Below, in pieces: positions 50,825 through 58,710 of a stretch of 64,000 nucleotides of DNA. A program made the position numbers and the translations under genes. The DNA is from Dyella_B sp035277725 (lineage in GTDB: Bacteria > Pseudomonadota > Gammaproteobacteria > Xanthomonadales > Rhodanobacteraceae). Each line of letters starts with the position of its first letter. The stretch's first letter is position 1. The stretch is taken from positions 51,701 to 115,700 of the forward strand of contig NZ_DATEJY010000030.1 of the NCBI RefSeq assembly GCF_035277725.1. The letters run 5' to 3'. A model generated the notes under the pieces. That model did not search any database and was not told the origin of the DNA. It saw nothing but the letters and a program-made list of their open reading frames with translations.

Positions 50825-52228
50825 CTACGCGTTGGCGCAATCATTCAAACGCAGATGCCGCGTCTCCGGCGCCCACACGATCGACACGGCCATGCCGACG
50901 ACCAGCACGGCTGCCAGCGCCATCATCGTCAATGGCAAGCCGAAGACTTGCACACCAAGCGGTAGCAAGAACACGCCAACGGCCGAGCCAAGGCGGCTGC
51001 ACGCCACGGCAAACCCGACGCCACAGGCGCGCACTTCCGTAGGGAAGCATTCGGGCGGATACACCCCAACCAGGTTGGACACGGCCGACAAGGTAACGGT
51101 GAACAAGGCAAACGACACGACCAGTGCCACGGACGCCGATTCGGGCATCAGGCTGAGCGAGGCCAAGGCCACTGCGGTGACGGCGAATGAGCTGATCAGG
51201 AAGCTGCGGCGCGGCAGCTTGATCGTCAGCCAGATGCCTGTCACGGCTCCCGCGACCAGCAAGCCATTCAACAGCAGGTCCGCTCCGCTGCCATCCGCAA
51301 GATGGATGATCTGCAGGATGCTCGGCAGAAAGGTGTAGATCGCAAAGTACGGAATCACCAGGCATACGAAGAAGATGCTGTTGAATGCCGTCCGACGGAT
51401 CATGTCGCGATGGAACAGGCGCGCATAGCCACCCGGAACATGATCGCCATCGTGCAGGCTGGTATCCAGTACCACCTTCTTCCCGAAGTATTTCTTCACT
51501 ACGGCATCCGCTTCGGCGCGGCGCCCCTTGTTGTACAACCACCGTGGCGACTCCGGGGTACCCATGCGGAGGATCAGCACGATCAACGCAGGGATGCCGC
51601 TGGAGGCCAACAGCCAGCGCCATGCATCGGGGTCCGCGGAATGTTGCACGACGTGCATGCCCAGCACATTGGCCGCGACGTAGCCGATGGTCCAGATCAC
51701 GCTGAAAGAACCCAGCAGCATGCCGCGATGTTTGCGCGGCGAGAACTCGGCGAGAATCGCGTGACCCACCGCGAAATCTCCGCCCATGCCCAGGCCAAGC
51801 AACACACGCAGCAGGCACAGCATCAAGGGCGTGTTGACGTAGAACTGCGCGAAGGCCGCGAAGGTGATGATGACGAAACTGAGCAGGAAGATCTTCTGCC
51901 TGCCCACACGGTCCGATAGCCAGCCGAACAGCAGGCTGCCGAAAAAGATGCCTAGCAGGGTGGAGCTGCCGATCAACCCTTCCCACAGAGCGCGGTGTTC
52001 CGCATGCACGACGGACATCTGGCTCAGGAAGGGCGTCAAGGCGTAGGCGATGGTGCCGATCGCGTAACCTTCCGTGAGATGAGCGCCAAAGGTGAGCGCC
52101 GCGATCTTGCAGTGGAAGAAGTTGAGCGGCACATCGTCCAGCAGAATCTTTCCATCGCTCCGCCGGTCGCCATCTCCGTAGCCGGCTGGCGTATCCGCAA
52201 CCAGCACCTGTCCATCTCCGCCACTCAT
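50825..52228 (-). CDS. MFS transporter, sugar/aromatic-acid porter type
   Basis: A 467-residue inner-membrane protein with twelve spans. The loop 2-3 motif GWLSDRVGRQKIFLLS and the loop motif LGMGGDFAVGHAILAEFSPRKHRG fit the aromatic-acid/H+ symporter group (PF00083/PF07690); SPRWLYNKGRR ends the sixth span loop. Substrate is unknown. The ATG at 52228 follows GGAG by five bases. It is the last gene of the operon with aldehyde dehydrogenase, aldo-keto reductase and the Fae-like gene, 72 bases after the dehydrogenase stop. Confidence 0.85.
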   Translation of the reverse strand: MSGGDGQVLVADTPAGYGDGDRRSDGKILLDDVPLNFFHCKIAALTFGAHLTEGYAIGTIAYALTPFLSQMSVVHAEHRALWEGLIGSSTLLGIFFGSLLFGWLSDRVGRQKIFLLSFVIITFAAFAQFYVNTPLMLCLLRVLLGLGMGGDFAVGHAILAEFSPRKHRGMLLGSFSVIWTIGYVAANVLGMHVVQHSADPDAWRWLLASSGIPALIVLILRMGTPESPRWLYNKGRRAEADAVVKKYFGKKVVLDTSLHDGDHVPGGYARLFHRDMIRRTAFNSIFFVCLVIPYFAIYTFLPSILQIIHLADGSGADLLLNGLLVAGAVTGIWLTIKLPRRSFLISSFAVTAVALASLSLMPESASVALVVSFALFTVTLSAVSNLVGVYPPECFPTEVRACGVGFAVACSRLGSAVGVFLLPLGVQVFGLPLTMMALAAVLVVGMAVSIVWAPETRHLRLNDCANA

Positions 52229-52300
52229 GGTTTCTCCTTCCATTGTATGGGGGCGCGGGTTGCGCCCCTTCTATCCCCCGCTTGTGTGCCTCGTTGATCT

Positions 52301-53764
52301 TTAAGCGTGCAAACCACCCAGCATCAGGTACTTCAACTCCATGTATTCATCAATGCCGTATTTGGAACCCTCGCGGCCAAGGCCGGATTCCTTGACGCCA
52401 CCGAACGGGGCCACTTCGGTGGAAATGATGCCTTCGTTGATGCCCACCATGCCGCTTTCCAGTGCGCCGGCCACTCGCCAGCTGCGGGCCATGTCGCGCG
52501 TGTAGAAGTAGGCAGCTAGGCCATAGGGCGTGCTGTTGGCGGCAGTCAGGGCTTCTTCTTCGGAATCGAAACGGAAACATGCGGCAACGGGACCGAAGGT
52601 TTCCTCCTGAGCAATCAGCATGTCGTGGGTTGCACCCACCAGCACGGTCGGTTCGTAGAACGTGCCGCCGAGCGCATGCGGTTTGCCGCCCGTCAGAACA
52701 CGCGCACCTTTGCTGACGGCATCCTCGACGTGCTGCTGCACTTTGTTTAACGCTGCCTGATTGATCAGCGGACCTTGCTCGAAGTCGCCAGCGAATGCAT
52801 CGCCGGCGCGCAGCTTGCTTACGGCTTTCGCCAAGGTTCGAGTGAAATCGCCGTAGATGCCGCTCTGCACGTAGAAGCGGTTCACGCATACACAGGTCTG
52901 GCCAGTGTTGCGGAATTTCGAGGCGATTGCACCGCGCACCGCCTCTTCGATATCCGCATCGTCGAACACGATAAATGGCGCATTGCCGCCCAGTTCGAGC
53001 GAAAGCTTCTTGAGCGTATCGGAGCATTGGCGCGCCAACAGCTTGCCGGTGCGCGTGGAACCGGTGAACGACAGCTTGCGAACCACACCTGAGCCCGTCA
53101 GCACCGCACCGATGGCCATGGCATCGCCAGAAACAATATTGAACACGCCAGCCGGAATGCCGGCCTGTTCCGCCAGCACCGCCAGTGCAAATGCCGACAG
53201 CGGCGTTTCCTCCGACGGCTTGAGCACCATGGTGCAACCCGCCGCCAATGCGGGCGCTGCCTTGCGGGTGATCATGGCAAGCGGGAAATTCCACGGCGTG
53301 ATGGCGGCGACAACACCAATCGGCTCGCGGAGAACCAAAATTTTGGAAGCGGCAGACGGACTGGGGATCACATCGCCATAGGCGCGCTTGGCCTCCTCCG
53401 CAAACCACTCGAGAAAGCTCGCCGCATACGCAACTTCGCCACGCGCTTCGGCCAGAGGCTTGCCTTGCTCGCGCGATAGCAACTCGGCCAGGGCTTCGCG
53501 ATGCATCAGCATCAGCTCACCCCAGCGGCGCACCTTGCTGCTTCGTTCTTTTGCCGTCAGCGCACGCCAGGCCGGAAAAGCGTTGGCAGCAGCGTCCACT
53601 GCTTGTCGGGCCTCGAGACCGCCGCCTTTGGCGACTTCAACAAGCACGGCACCGGTAGCAGGGTTGTAGACGGAATAGGTTTCCGAACTGCCGCGCCAGT
53701 TGCCATCGATGTAGTGGCCGTTGCGCAGCAGGTTGATCTCGATCTGGTGATCGCCGTCGTTCAT
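52301..53764 (-). CDS. NAD(P)-dependent aldehyde dehydrogenase (succinate-semialdehyde type)
   Basis: A 487-residue aldehyde dehydrogenase closest to the GabD/aldehyde group. ITPWNFPLAMITRKAAPALA and SFTGSTRTGKLLARQC show the coenzyme fold; LELGGNAPFIVFDDADIEEA carries the catalytic Glu and NTGQTCVCVNRFYVQ the nucleophile Cys. The ATG at 53764 overlaps the aldo-keto reductase stop (ATGA) and has GGAG eight bases upstream. Substrate is not determined; its coupling to the reductase suggests the two act on the same aldehyde. Confidence 0.88.
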   Translation of the reverse strand: MNDGDHQIEINLLRNGHYIDGNWRGSSETYSVYNPATGAVLVEVAKGGGLEARQAVDAAANAFPAWRALTAKERSSKVRRWGELMLMHREALAELLSREQGKPLAEARGEVAYAASFLEWFAEEAKRAYGDVIPSPSAASKILVLREPIGVVAAITPWNFPLAMITRKAAPALAAGCTMVLKPSEETPLSAFALAVLAEQAGIPAGVFNIVSGDAMAIGAVLTGSGVVRKLSFTGSTRTGKLLARQCSDTLKKLSLELGGNAPFIVFDDADIEEAVRGAIASKFRNTGQTCVCVNRFYVQSGIYGDFTRTLAKAVSKLRAGDAFAGDFEQGPLINQAALNKVQQHVEDAVSKGARVLTGGKPHALGGTFYEPTVLVGATHDMLIAQEETFGPVAACFRFDSEEEALTAANSTPYGLAAYFYTRDMARSWRVAGALESGMVGINEGIISTEVAPFGGVKESGLGREGSKYGIDEYMELKYLMLGGLHA

Positions 53765-54798
53765 GCCGTTTTCTCCTTGTCGTGTGCAAACCATCCCTGC
53801 GCCGGGCGCGGCTCGCGCGCGATGCGGCAGCCGGCGGTGTAGTCGTTGATCAAATCACAGGGGGTGTAGTTGCGTTCCAGTTCGTGTAGCTCGTCTTGAT
53901 CCAGCTTGGTGTCCAGGGCAGCCAGCGCGCTATCGAATTGGGCCGGCGAATCGGCCCCCACCAGCATGCTGGCCACCTGTGGCCGTGCGAGCACCCAAGC
54001 CTGCGCAATCTGCGCGGCGGGTACGCCGTGGCGTTCGGCGACGCGGGCCGCCGAGGCGGCGATGGCGAGCGACGCCTTGTCGCCATACATCTGCGCCGTA
54101 AAGAAGTCGGTTTGATTGCGCGTGGACTTCACGTCGCCGCTAAGCAGGCCACGCGCCAACGGACTGAATACGGACACGCCGATGCCCTGATCGGCGCAGT
54201 AGGGAATCATCTCGCGCTCTTCCTCGCGATAAGCAAGATTGAGCTGCAACTGCATGTTGACCGGCTTGTCCCAGCCATGCCGCTCGCACGCCTGGATGAT
54301 CTTGGCGAGCTGCCAGGTGTACATGGTGGATACGCCGATATAGCGCGCCTTGCCGCTGCGGACGATGTCGTTCAACGCGCCCATGGTTTCTTCCACGGGC
54401 GTATTCACGTCGAAGAAGTGCAGCATATAGATATCGACGTAGTCCGTACCCAAGCGGGTGAGCGATGCATCGATGCCATCCATGATGTGCTTGCGCGAAT
54501 GGCCACCCGCGTTGGGGTATTCACCCATGGCATAACCCACCTTGGTGGTGATGACGACTTCCTCGCGCCGTGCCAGGCGCTTCAGAATGCGCCCGACGAC
54601 TTCTTCGCCAATGCCCGTGGAATAGAAATCCGCCAGATCGATGAAATTGACGCCTGCCTCAAGCGCATGGCGCACGATCGGTTCGCTCTGCGCTTCATCA
54701 AAAATCCACGGCTTCCACTGGGGCGTTCCCATGTTCATGGTGCCGAGGCAAAGCCGCGACACCTTGAGGCCGGACTGGCCAAGTCGTACGTATTGCAT
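53761..54798 (-). CDS. Aldo/keto reductase
   Basis: A 345-residue NADPH-dependent reductase. The catalytic tetrad is visible: Asp and Tyr in FIDLADFYSTG, Lys in VVITTKVGYAMG and His in VDIYMLHFFDVNTP; GVSVFSPLARGLLSG is the coenzyme region. The chosen ATG is 54798; the frame extends upstream to 54954 without homology. It is 19 bases after the Fae-like stop and overlaps the aldehyde dehydrogenase. Confidence 0.88.
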   Translation of the reverse strand: MQYVRLGQSGLKVSRLCLGTMNMGTPQWKPWIFDEAQSEPIVRHALEAGVNFIDLADFYSTGIGEEVVGRILKRLARREEVVITTKVGYAMGEYPNAGGHSRKHIMDGIDASLTRLGTDYVDIYMLHFFDVNTPVEETMGALNDIVRSGKARYIGVSTMYTWQLAKIIQACERHGWDKPVNMQLQLNLAYREEEREMIPYCADQGIGVSVFSPLARGLLSGDVKSTRNQTDFFTAQMYGDKASLAIAASAARVAERHGVPAAQIAQAWVLARPQVASMLVGADSPAQFDSALAALDTKLDQDELHELERNYTPCDLINDYTAGCRIAREPRPAQGWFAHDKEKTA

Positions 54799-54817
54799 GC
54801 GGGACTCCGGATATCGC

Positions 54818-55339
54818 TCAGGCTTTGGGTGTGTAGAACGGATTGCTGACGTTCGCTGCGGCGGCAAAGACGTCCTTGTTGTCCGGCAAACCGAGCATGG
54901 CGGCGCGAATGGCGTTCTTGCAGGCGCGGTAGTTGTTCTCGTAGACCGCGTCAAGGTCGTCGCAAGCAGGGTTCACCCAATTGGCCGACACGATGACCCA
55001 ATCGTTATCCGCCTCGGGCGGCAGCACGCCCTCTTCCAATGACTCGGCCACGGCCTTGGCGATGCCTGCCTGCGATGCGCCCCACGTGGCGTTACCGTGG
55101 AATTCGCCAGTGATTTGGGCCTTGTTGACGTAGAGCGTCAGCGGCTTGGCCGGTATGCCCGGGCGCGCAATGATCACGAACGGCGCATGCCCGGCGGAAG
55201 GTGTGGCGAGCGCCGTGGCGAATGCCTGGCCTGCGGGGCCGTTGCGGGGACCGACCAGCACGTTGATGTGCGCGAGATTGACGCCGGGGCCTTCGAATCC
55301 TTCACCAATATAAAGCTGCTTGCTATCCGTTGCGCTCAT
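54818..55339 (-). CDS. fae: Formaldehyde-activating-enzyme-like (Fae) protein
   Basis: A 173-residue protein of the Fae family. In methylotrophs Fae condenses formaldehyde with tetrahydromethanopterin. The key block is seen: EGPGVNLAHINVLVGPRNGP, where the His in AHI aligns with the catalytic His, then AKPLTLYVNKAQIT and ESLEEGVLPPEADNDWVIVS. Start at 55339 or 55348. No gene for H4MPT synthesis or methylene-H4MPT dehydrogenase is in the window, so the substrate may differ from the classic one. First gene of the operon with reductase, dehydrogenase and MFS transporter. Confidence 0.75.
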   Translation of the reverse strand: MSATDSKQLYIGEGFEGPGVNLAHINVLVGPRNGPAGQAFATALATPSAGHAPFVIIARPGIPAKPLTLYVNKAQITGEFHGNATWGASQAGIAKAVAESLEEGVLPPEADNDWVIVSANWVNPACDDLDAVYENNYRACKNAIRAAMLGLPDNKDVFAAAANVSNPFYTPKA

Positions 55340-55556
55340 GTCTTCCATCGCTCAAAAAAATGCCGAAGGTCCGATTGTGCGGTGGTTGTCACGCATAAGT
55401 GAGTCAACGTGCTCCGATATGAACCTCAGCGATTGCCGCATGTCTCGTGCTGCCATCCCTACACAAACTCGTATCTTTTGCCGTTGCAACGCAACAGGCC
55501 GACTTCTTCACACCGGCATCCGCACACTAGCCGTCAACCACCGGGAGGAACGCGCC

Positions 55557-55940
55557 ATGCACCACAGCAAGCTGAGCACGCTGGTACTGGATTGCCAGTG
55601 CGACGATCTCCGCGATGCCACCGCCTTCTGGAGCGCCGCACTCGGCAAGCCGATCGCCAAGGTCGACGCGGAAAGCGACGGCAAATACGCCGAACTGGAA
55701 ACAGCCCACGACGAGCCGCTTATTCTGTTGCAGAAAGTCGCTCATCCCAGCCGCGTGCATATGGATATCGAAACGGATGACCAGGATGCGGAAGTGGCCC
55801 GGCTGGAAAAACTCGGCGCCAGGCGCATTGCCTATGTGCGCGGACGCTGGTGGGTGATGGAAGCGCCGAGCGGGCATCGCTTCTGCATCGTGCACAAGCA
55901 GCGCGAGGCATTCGGGCCGTACCTCAATCGCTGGGATTGA
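55557..55940 (+). CDS. VOC-superfamily (glyoxalase-like) protein
   Basis: A 127-residue vicinal-oxygen-chelate protein: HHSKLSTLVLDCQCDDLRDA, AAFWSAALGKPIAKVDAES-like strand, HPSRVHMDIETDDQDAEVAR and LEKLGARRIAYVRGRWWVMEAPSGHRFCIV. It starts at ATG 55557 after GGGAGGA. Metal and substrate are not predictable. It is divergent from the Fae-like operon, with a 217-base spacer between. Confidence 0.82.
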   Translation: MHHSKLSTLVLDCQCDDLRDATAFWSAALGKPIAKVDAESDGKYAELETAHDEPLILLQKVAHPSRVHMDIETDDQDAEVARLEKLGARRIAYVRGRWWVMEAPSGHRFCIVHKQREAFGPYLNRWD

Positions 55941-55950
55941 TCACCATGTC

Positions 55951-56362
55951 GATCCGCAATCACTGAAATATCGGTTTGCCCCGTGTTGGCCGGATTCCCG
56001 ACGCATCGAACTGTATGGACCGCATCCGCAAGGCATGAATGATCGACAGCCATGGCCGCTATAGGATGCTGATCGCGCGCGCCCAGCGCACGCCGTTCGC
56101 GGCTGGCGACAAATCAAAAGGCACGCCGGAGGAATATCGTGCTGCGTCGCTGGACGTCAACGCACACTACGGCAGCGTAAGCGTCAAAGGCGACAAGATG
56201 AGCACGCATATCGAGCAGGCGTCTTTTCCCAATTGGGTCGGTCGTGGTGGTACCACCACCTATACGCTCAATGGCAACCAGCTCACCTATGTCGTTGCCA
56301 AGCCCAGCAGTGGTGCCGGAGATGGTGCGCATGGCGAAGTGGTCTGGCAGCGTGTGGATTGA
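55951..56362 (+). pseudogene. Lipocalin-like (Lipocalin_5 type) gene with frameshift
   Basis: From 56039 the frame encodes 107 residues matching the lipocalin-like family: DSHGRYRMLIARAQRTPFAA, KGTPEEYRAASLDVNAHYGS, EQASFPNWVGRGG and a terminal VVWQR. The N-terminal third is missing in that frame, but just upstream a second frame reads PDSRRIELYGPHPQGM, the expected preceding part of the family, ending near 56037. Joining them needs a +1 shift around 56035-56041. The upstream frame has no start codon. So the gene is decayed, or a frameshift or sequencing error is present. It is downstream of the VOC gene. Confidence 0.7.
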
Positions 56363-56427
56363 AGACGCGCTTCAGGTTGAGGGTGAGGCCAAACCGAACC
56401 CCACCATGACATGCAGGTATCAAGAAC

Positions 56428-56460
56428 GTTGGGGTTCGCGCTCCGCTCATCCCAACCTAC
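56428..56460. repeat. Partial REP unit (family A), copy 7, overlapping the sensor-kinase stop
   Basis: GTTGGGGTTCGCG...ATCCCAACCTAC; the minus-strand GTAG head at 56457-56460 contains the TAG stop of the kinase. The left partner is degenerate (a fragment CCGAACCCCACC near 56393). Confidence 0.72.
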
Positions 56461-57845
56461 GCGTTGGCTGCTTCTGCGGTGACTTGCAACGGCAGGCGCA
56501 TAGCCACTTCCAAGCCGCCCCCTTCCAGGTTCCGCGCGGTGACTTCGCCGCCATGAGCCTGCATCACCCGCTGCACAATCGCCAAGCCCAGGCCGTGACC
56601 ACCGGCCTGCGCCGCATTGGTGCCACGAAAGAACGGCCGGAACAAAAGAGTCAGCTCTTCTTCCGGCACACCTGGCCCGTGATCTCGAACGTACAGCTCG
56701 GCGAATGATCCGCGGCGATTCAAGGCTATTTGCACGACACCTTCCGACGGGCTGAACTTGATCGCATTGGCAATCACGTTATCCAGTGCGCGTTCCAGCA
56801 GAATGCTGCTGCCCTGCACGCTGAGGGGACCATCATCCGCCATCTGCAAGACCACGCCGCGGGCCTCCGCATCGATGTGTGCAGCGGCAACGCGATCCTT
56901 GGCCAGCGCCGCCAGATCGACCGATTCACGCACCATGCCCGGCAAGCCACCTTCCAGCCGCGATAGCGCCAGCATCTCCGCCGTCATGCGGTCCATGCGG
57001 GAAATTTCGTGCTCAGCACGTTCAAAATGCGCCGAGGCTTCCTCGGGATTTGCGCTGTGCTGGGCCAGATCCAGAATCAGATGCAGCCGTGCCAGCGGTG
57101 AACGCAATTCGTGCGAGAGATCCTGCAGCACGCCGCGATCGTGCGCGACCAGATGTTCGATGCGCTCGGCCATGCCGTTGAAATCGCGTGCAAGCTGACC
57201 AAGCTCGTCATGCTTGTTGCTCCAGCGTTGATCCACGCGCGTCGTGAATTCACCCGTGGCCATTTTACGGGTCGCTGCGCGCATTGCTTCCACCGGGCGG
57301 GACACGCTGCGCGCCACCCACCAGCCGATGGCGGCAATCATCAACAGCGAAAGACCCAACTGCACGCCAAGCAGAATCTTTCCTCGCGTACGTGGCGGAA
57401 TGCGCGTACGCGAACTGCTTACCGCCACCAGCTGCCGCACGTGCCCGTCCGTACCCGTCACGTTCTGTACGGCAACGTAGAAGCCAGGCCAAGGATTCAA
57501 TGCAATGTCGTGGCCGGAAGCCAGCCAGTCCGGCAGCATGTCGCGGATCGATGACGGCAGGCGTATATCGCGCAATGGTTCGCCGTTTTGATACAGCGTG
57601 GCATCCACGCCCTGTTCGCGTTGCTGCCTTACCCATTCATCCAGTCCACTGGCACCGTCCTTCTCATAGGCCTGCTCGGCAGATTGCGCCAGGGCAGGCC
57701 AATCGAACGCCTGCTGCATCGAAAAATTGATGAAGCTGCGCGTGAGCAAACCACCAAGCATGAGCACCAGCACGTTGGCGATGCACACGGAAACCAGCAG
57801 GCGCCAGAACAGTGGACTGCGAAAAGGGCTGTTGAATGACGTCAT
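56457..57845 (-). CDS. Cpx-like sensor histidine kinase
   Basis: A 462-residue inner-membrane kinase. TM1 at about 13-35, a periplasmic region at 36-165 rich in acidic and aromatic residues, TM2 at about 168-188, HAMP (RSVSRPVEAMRAATRKMATG), HisKA with LQDLSHELRSPLARLHLILD (His in SHELRSP), and HATPase_c (NVIANAIKFSPSEG, RDHGPGVPEEEL, GGHGLGLAIVQRVMQAHGGE). This is the CpxA/EnvZ-like architecture. Its stop is inside a REP head. The start overlaps the regulator stop (ATGA). Confidence 0.9.
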   Translation of the reverse strand: MTSFNSPFRSPLFWRLLVSVCIANVLVLMLGGLLTRSFINFSMQQAFDWPALAQSAEQAYEKDGASGLDEWVRQQREQGVDATLYQNGEPLRDIRLPSSIRDMLPDWLASGHDIALNPWPGFYVAVQNVTGTDGHVRQLVAVSSSRTRIPPRTRGKILLGVQLGLSLLMIAAIGWWVARSVSRPVEAMRAATRKMATGEFTTRVDQRWSNKHDELGQLARDFNGMAERIEHLVAHDRGVLQDLSHELRSPLARLHLILDLAQHSANPEEASAHFERAEHEISRMDRMTAEMLALSRLEGGLPGMVRESVDLAALAKDRVAAAHIDAEARGVVLQMADDGPLSVQGSSILLERALDNVIANAIKFSPSEGVVQIALNRRGSFAELYVRDHGPGVPEEELTLLFRPFFRGTNAAQAGGHGLGLAIVQRVMQAHGGEVTARNLEGGGLEVAMRLPLQVTAEAANA

Positions 57846-58537
57846 GCCGGCGTCGCGCTATGGGGTAGCAATACGTAGCCGGCGCCACGTACGGAATCGA
57901 TGCGCGGCGATTGCGCCGAGGCTTCCGTCAGCTTGTGTCGCAGCCGGCTGACGTGTACGTCGATGCTGCGGTCGAAACGTTCCAGCTCGCGCCCCAAGGC
58001 CACTCGCGTAAGCGACGTCTTGTCGATCACTTCACCGGCGCGCTGCACCAGCAACAGCAGCAAGGCGAATTCGGCGCCCGTAAGATTGAGCTCCTGATCG
58101 CCCGCATACGCACGCCGTTCGCCAGGTAATAAACGCAATACACCGGCGCTGAGTTCACCCACGCTTTCCACCGTATGGCGACGCAATTGCGCACGCACAC
58201 GCGCCAACAGTTCGCGCGGAAGACATGGTTTGGAAAGGTAATCGTCCGCGCCCAGTTCCAACCCCACCACGCGATCCACCGGCTCGCCGCGCCCGGAAAG
58301 CATGATCACCGGCAACCGGTATTGCGCGCGCAAATCGCGCAAGGTATCCAAACCGCTGCGACCCGGCATCATCACGTCGAGAATCAACAAATCCGGACGC
58401 AAGGCCGGATCGCGCAGCCGCGCCAGCACGCCTTCGCCATCGTGCACCACCTCCACCTGCAGGCCTTCGCGCCGCAGGTATTCGGCGAGCAGCGAACACA
58501 GCTCGCGATCATCATCACCAATCAGTATTCGAGACAT
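57842..58537 (-). CDS. CpxR-like OmpR-family response regulator
   Basis: A 231-residue regulator. Receiver domain: ILIGDDDRELCSLLAEYLRR with the acidic pair, LILDVMMPGRSGLDTLRDLR with the phosphoacceptor Asp, and DDYLSKPCLPRELLARVRAQ with Lys. Winged helix: RLLPGERRAYAGDQELNLTG, VALGRELERFDRSIDVHVSR and RLRHKLTEASAQSPRIDSVRGAGYVL. Its gene is divergent from the Spy/CpxP-like gene, and the box at 58617-58631 matches the CpxR consensus, which supports a Cpx-type role. Confidence 0.92.
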   Translation of the reverse strand: MSRILIGDDDRELCSLLAEYLRREGLQVEVVHDGEGVLARLRDPALRPDLLILDVMMPGRSGLDTLRDLRAQYRLPVIMLSGRGEPVDRVVGLELGADDYLSKPCLPRELLARVRAQLRRHTVESVGELSAGVLRLLPGERRAYAGDQELNLTGAEFALLLLLVQRAGEVIDKTSLTRVALGRELERFDRSIDVHVSRLRHKLTEASAQSPRIDSVRGAGYVLLPHSATPA

Positions 58538-58616
58538 CGGTTAAACCTGAAACCAAGGCGTAGTTACTATGGCATGACAACTGCGAACGGCCGCCTATCG
58601 CTTGCGCCGGGCTGAC

Positions 58617-58631
58617 TTTACCCTTCTTTAC
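58617..58631. promoter_or_regulatory. CpxR box
   Basis: TTTAC-CCTTC-TTTAC: on the minus strand GTAAA-N5-GTAAA, an exact match to the E. coli CpxR consensus. It lies in the 173-base divergent region between the CpxR-like and Spy/CpxP-like genes, 80 bases before the latter's start, a normal activator distance. Confidence 0.75.
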
Positions 58632-58710
58632 GCCACGGCAAAGATCTTAAACCTGCCCCTGCTTTCCAATAGTCACAACAAAATCCTCCACCCAAGCAGG
58701 AGCATGCACC

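Noticed and set aside
54818..55339. Methylotrophy genes around the Fae-like protein
   Set aside because: No methanol or formate dehydrogenase, mch, mtd or fhc homologue was seen; only the Fae-like gene is C1-related.
26781..56460. CRISPR-like repetition of the GTTGGGG palindromes
   Set aside because: Repeats are kilobases apart, arranged as inverted pairs after gene ends, and no cas genes are present. They fit REP/BIME elements.
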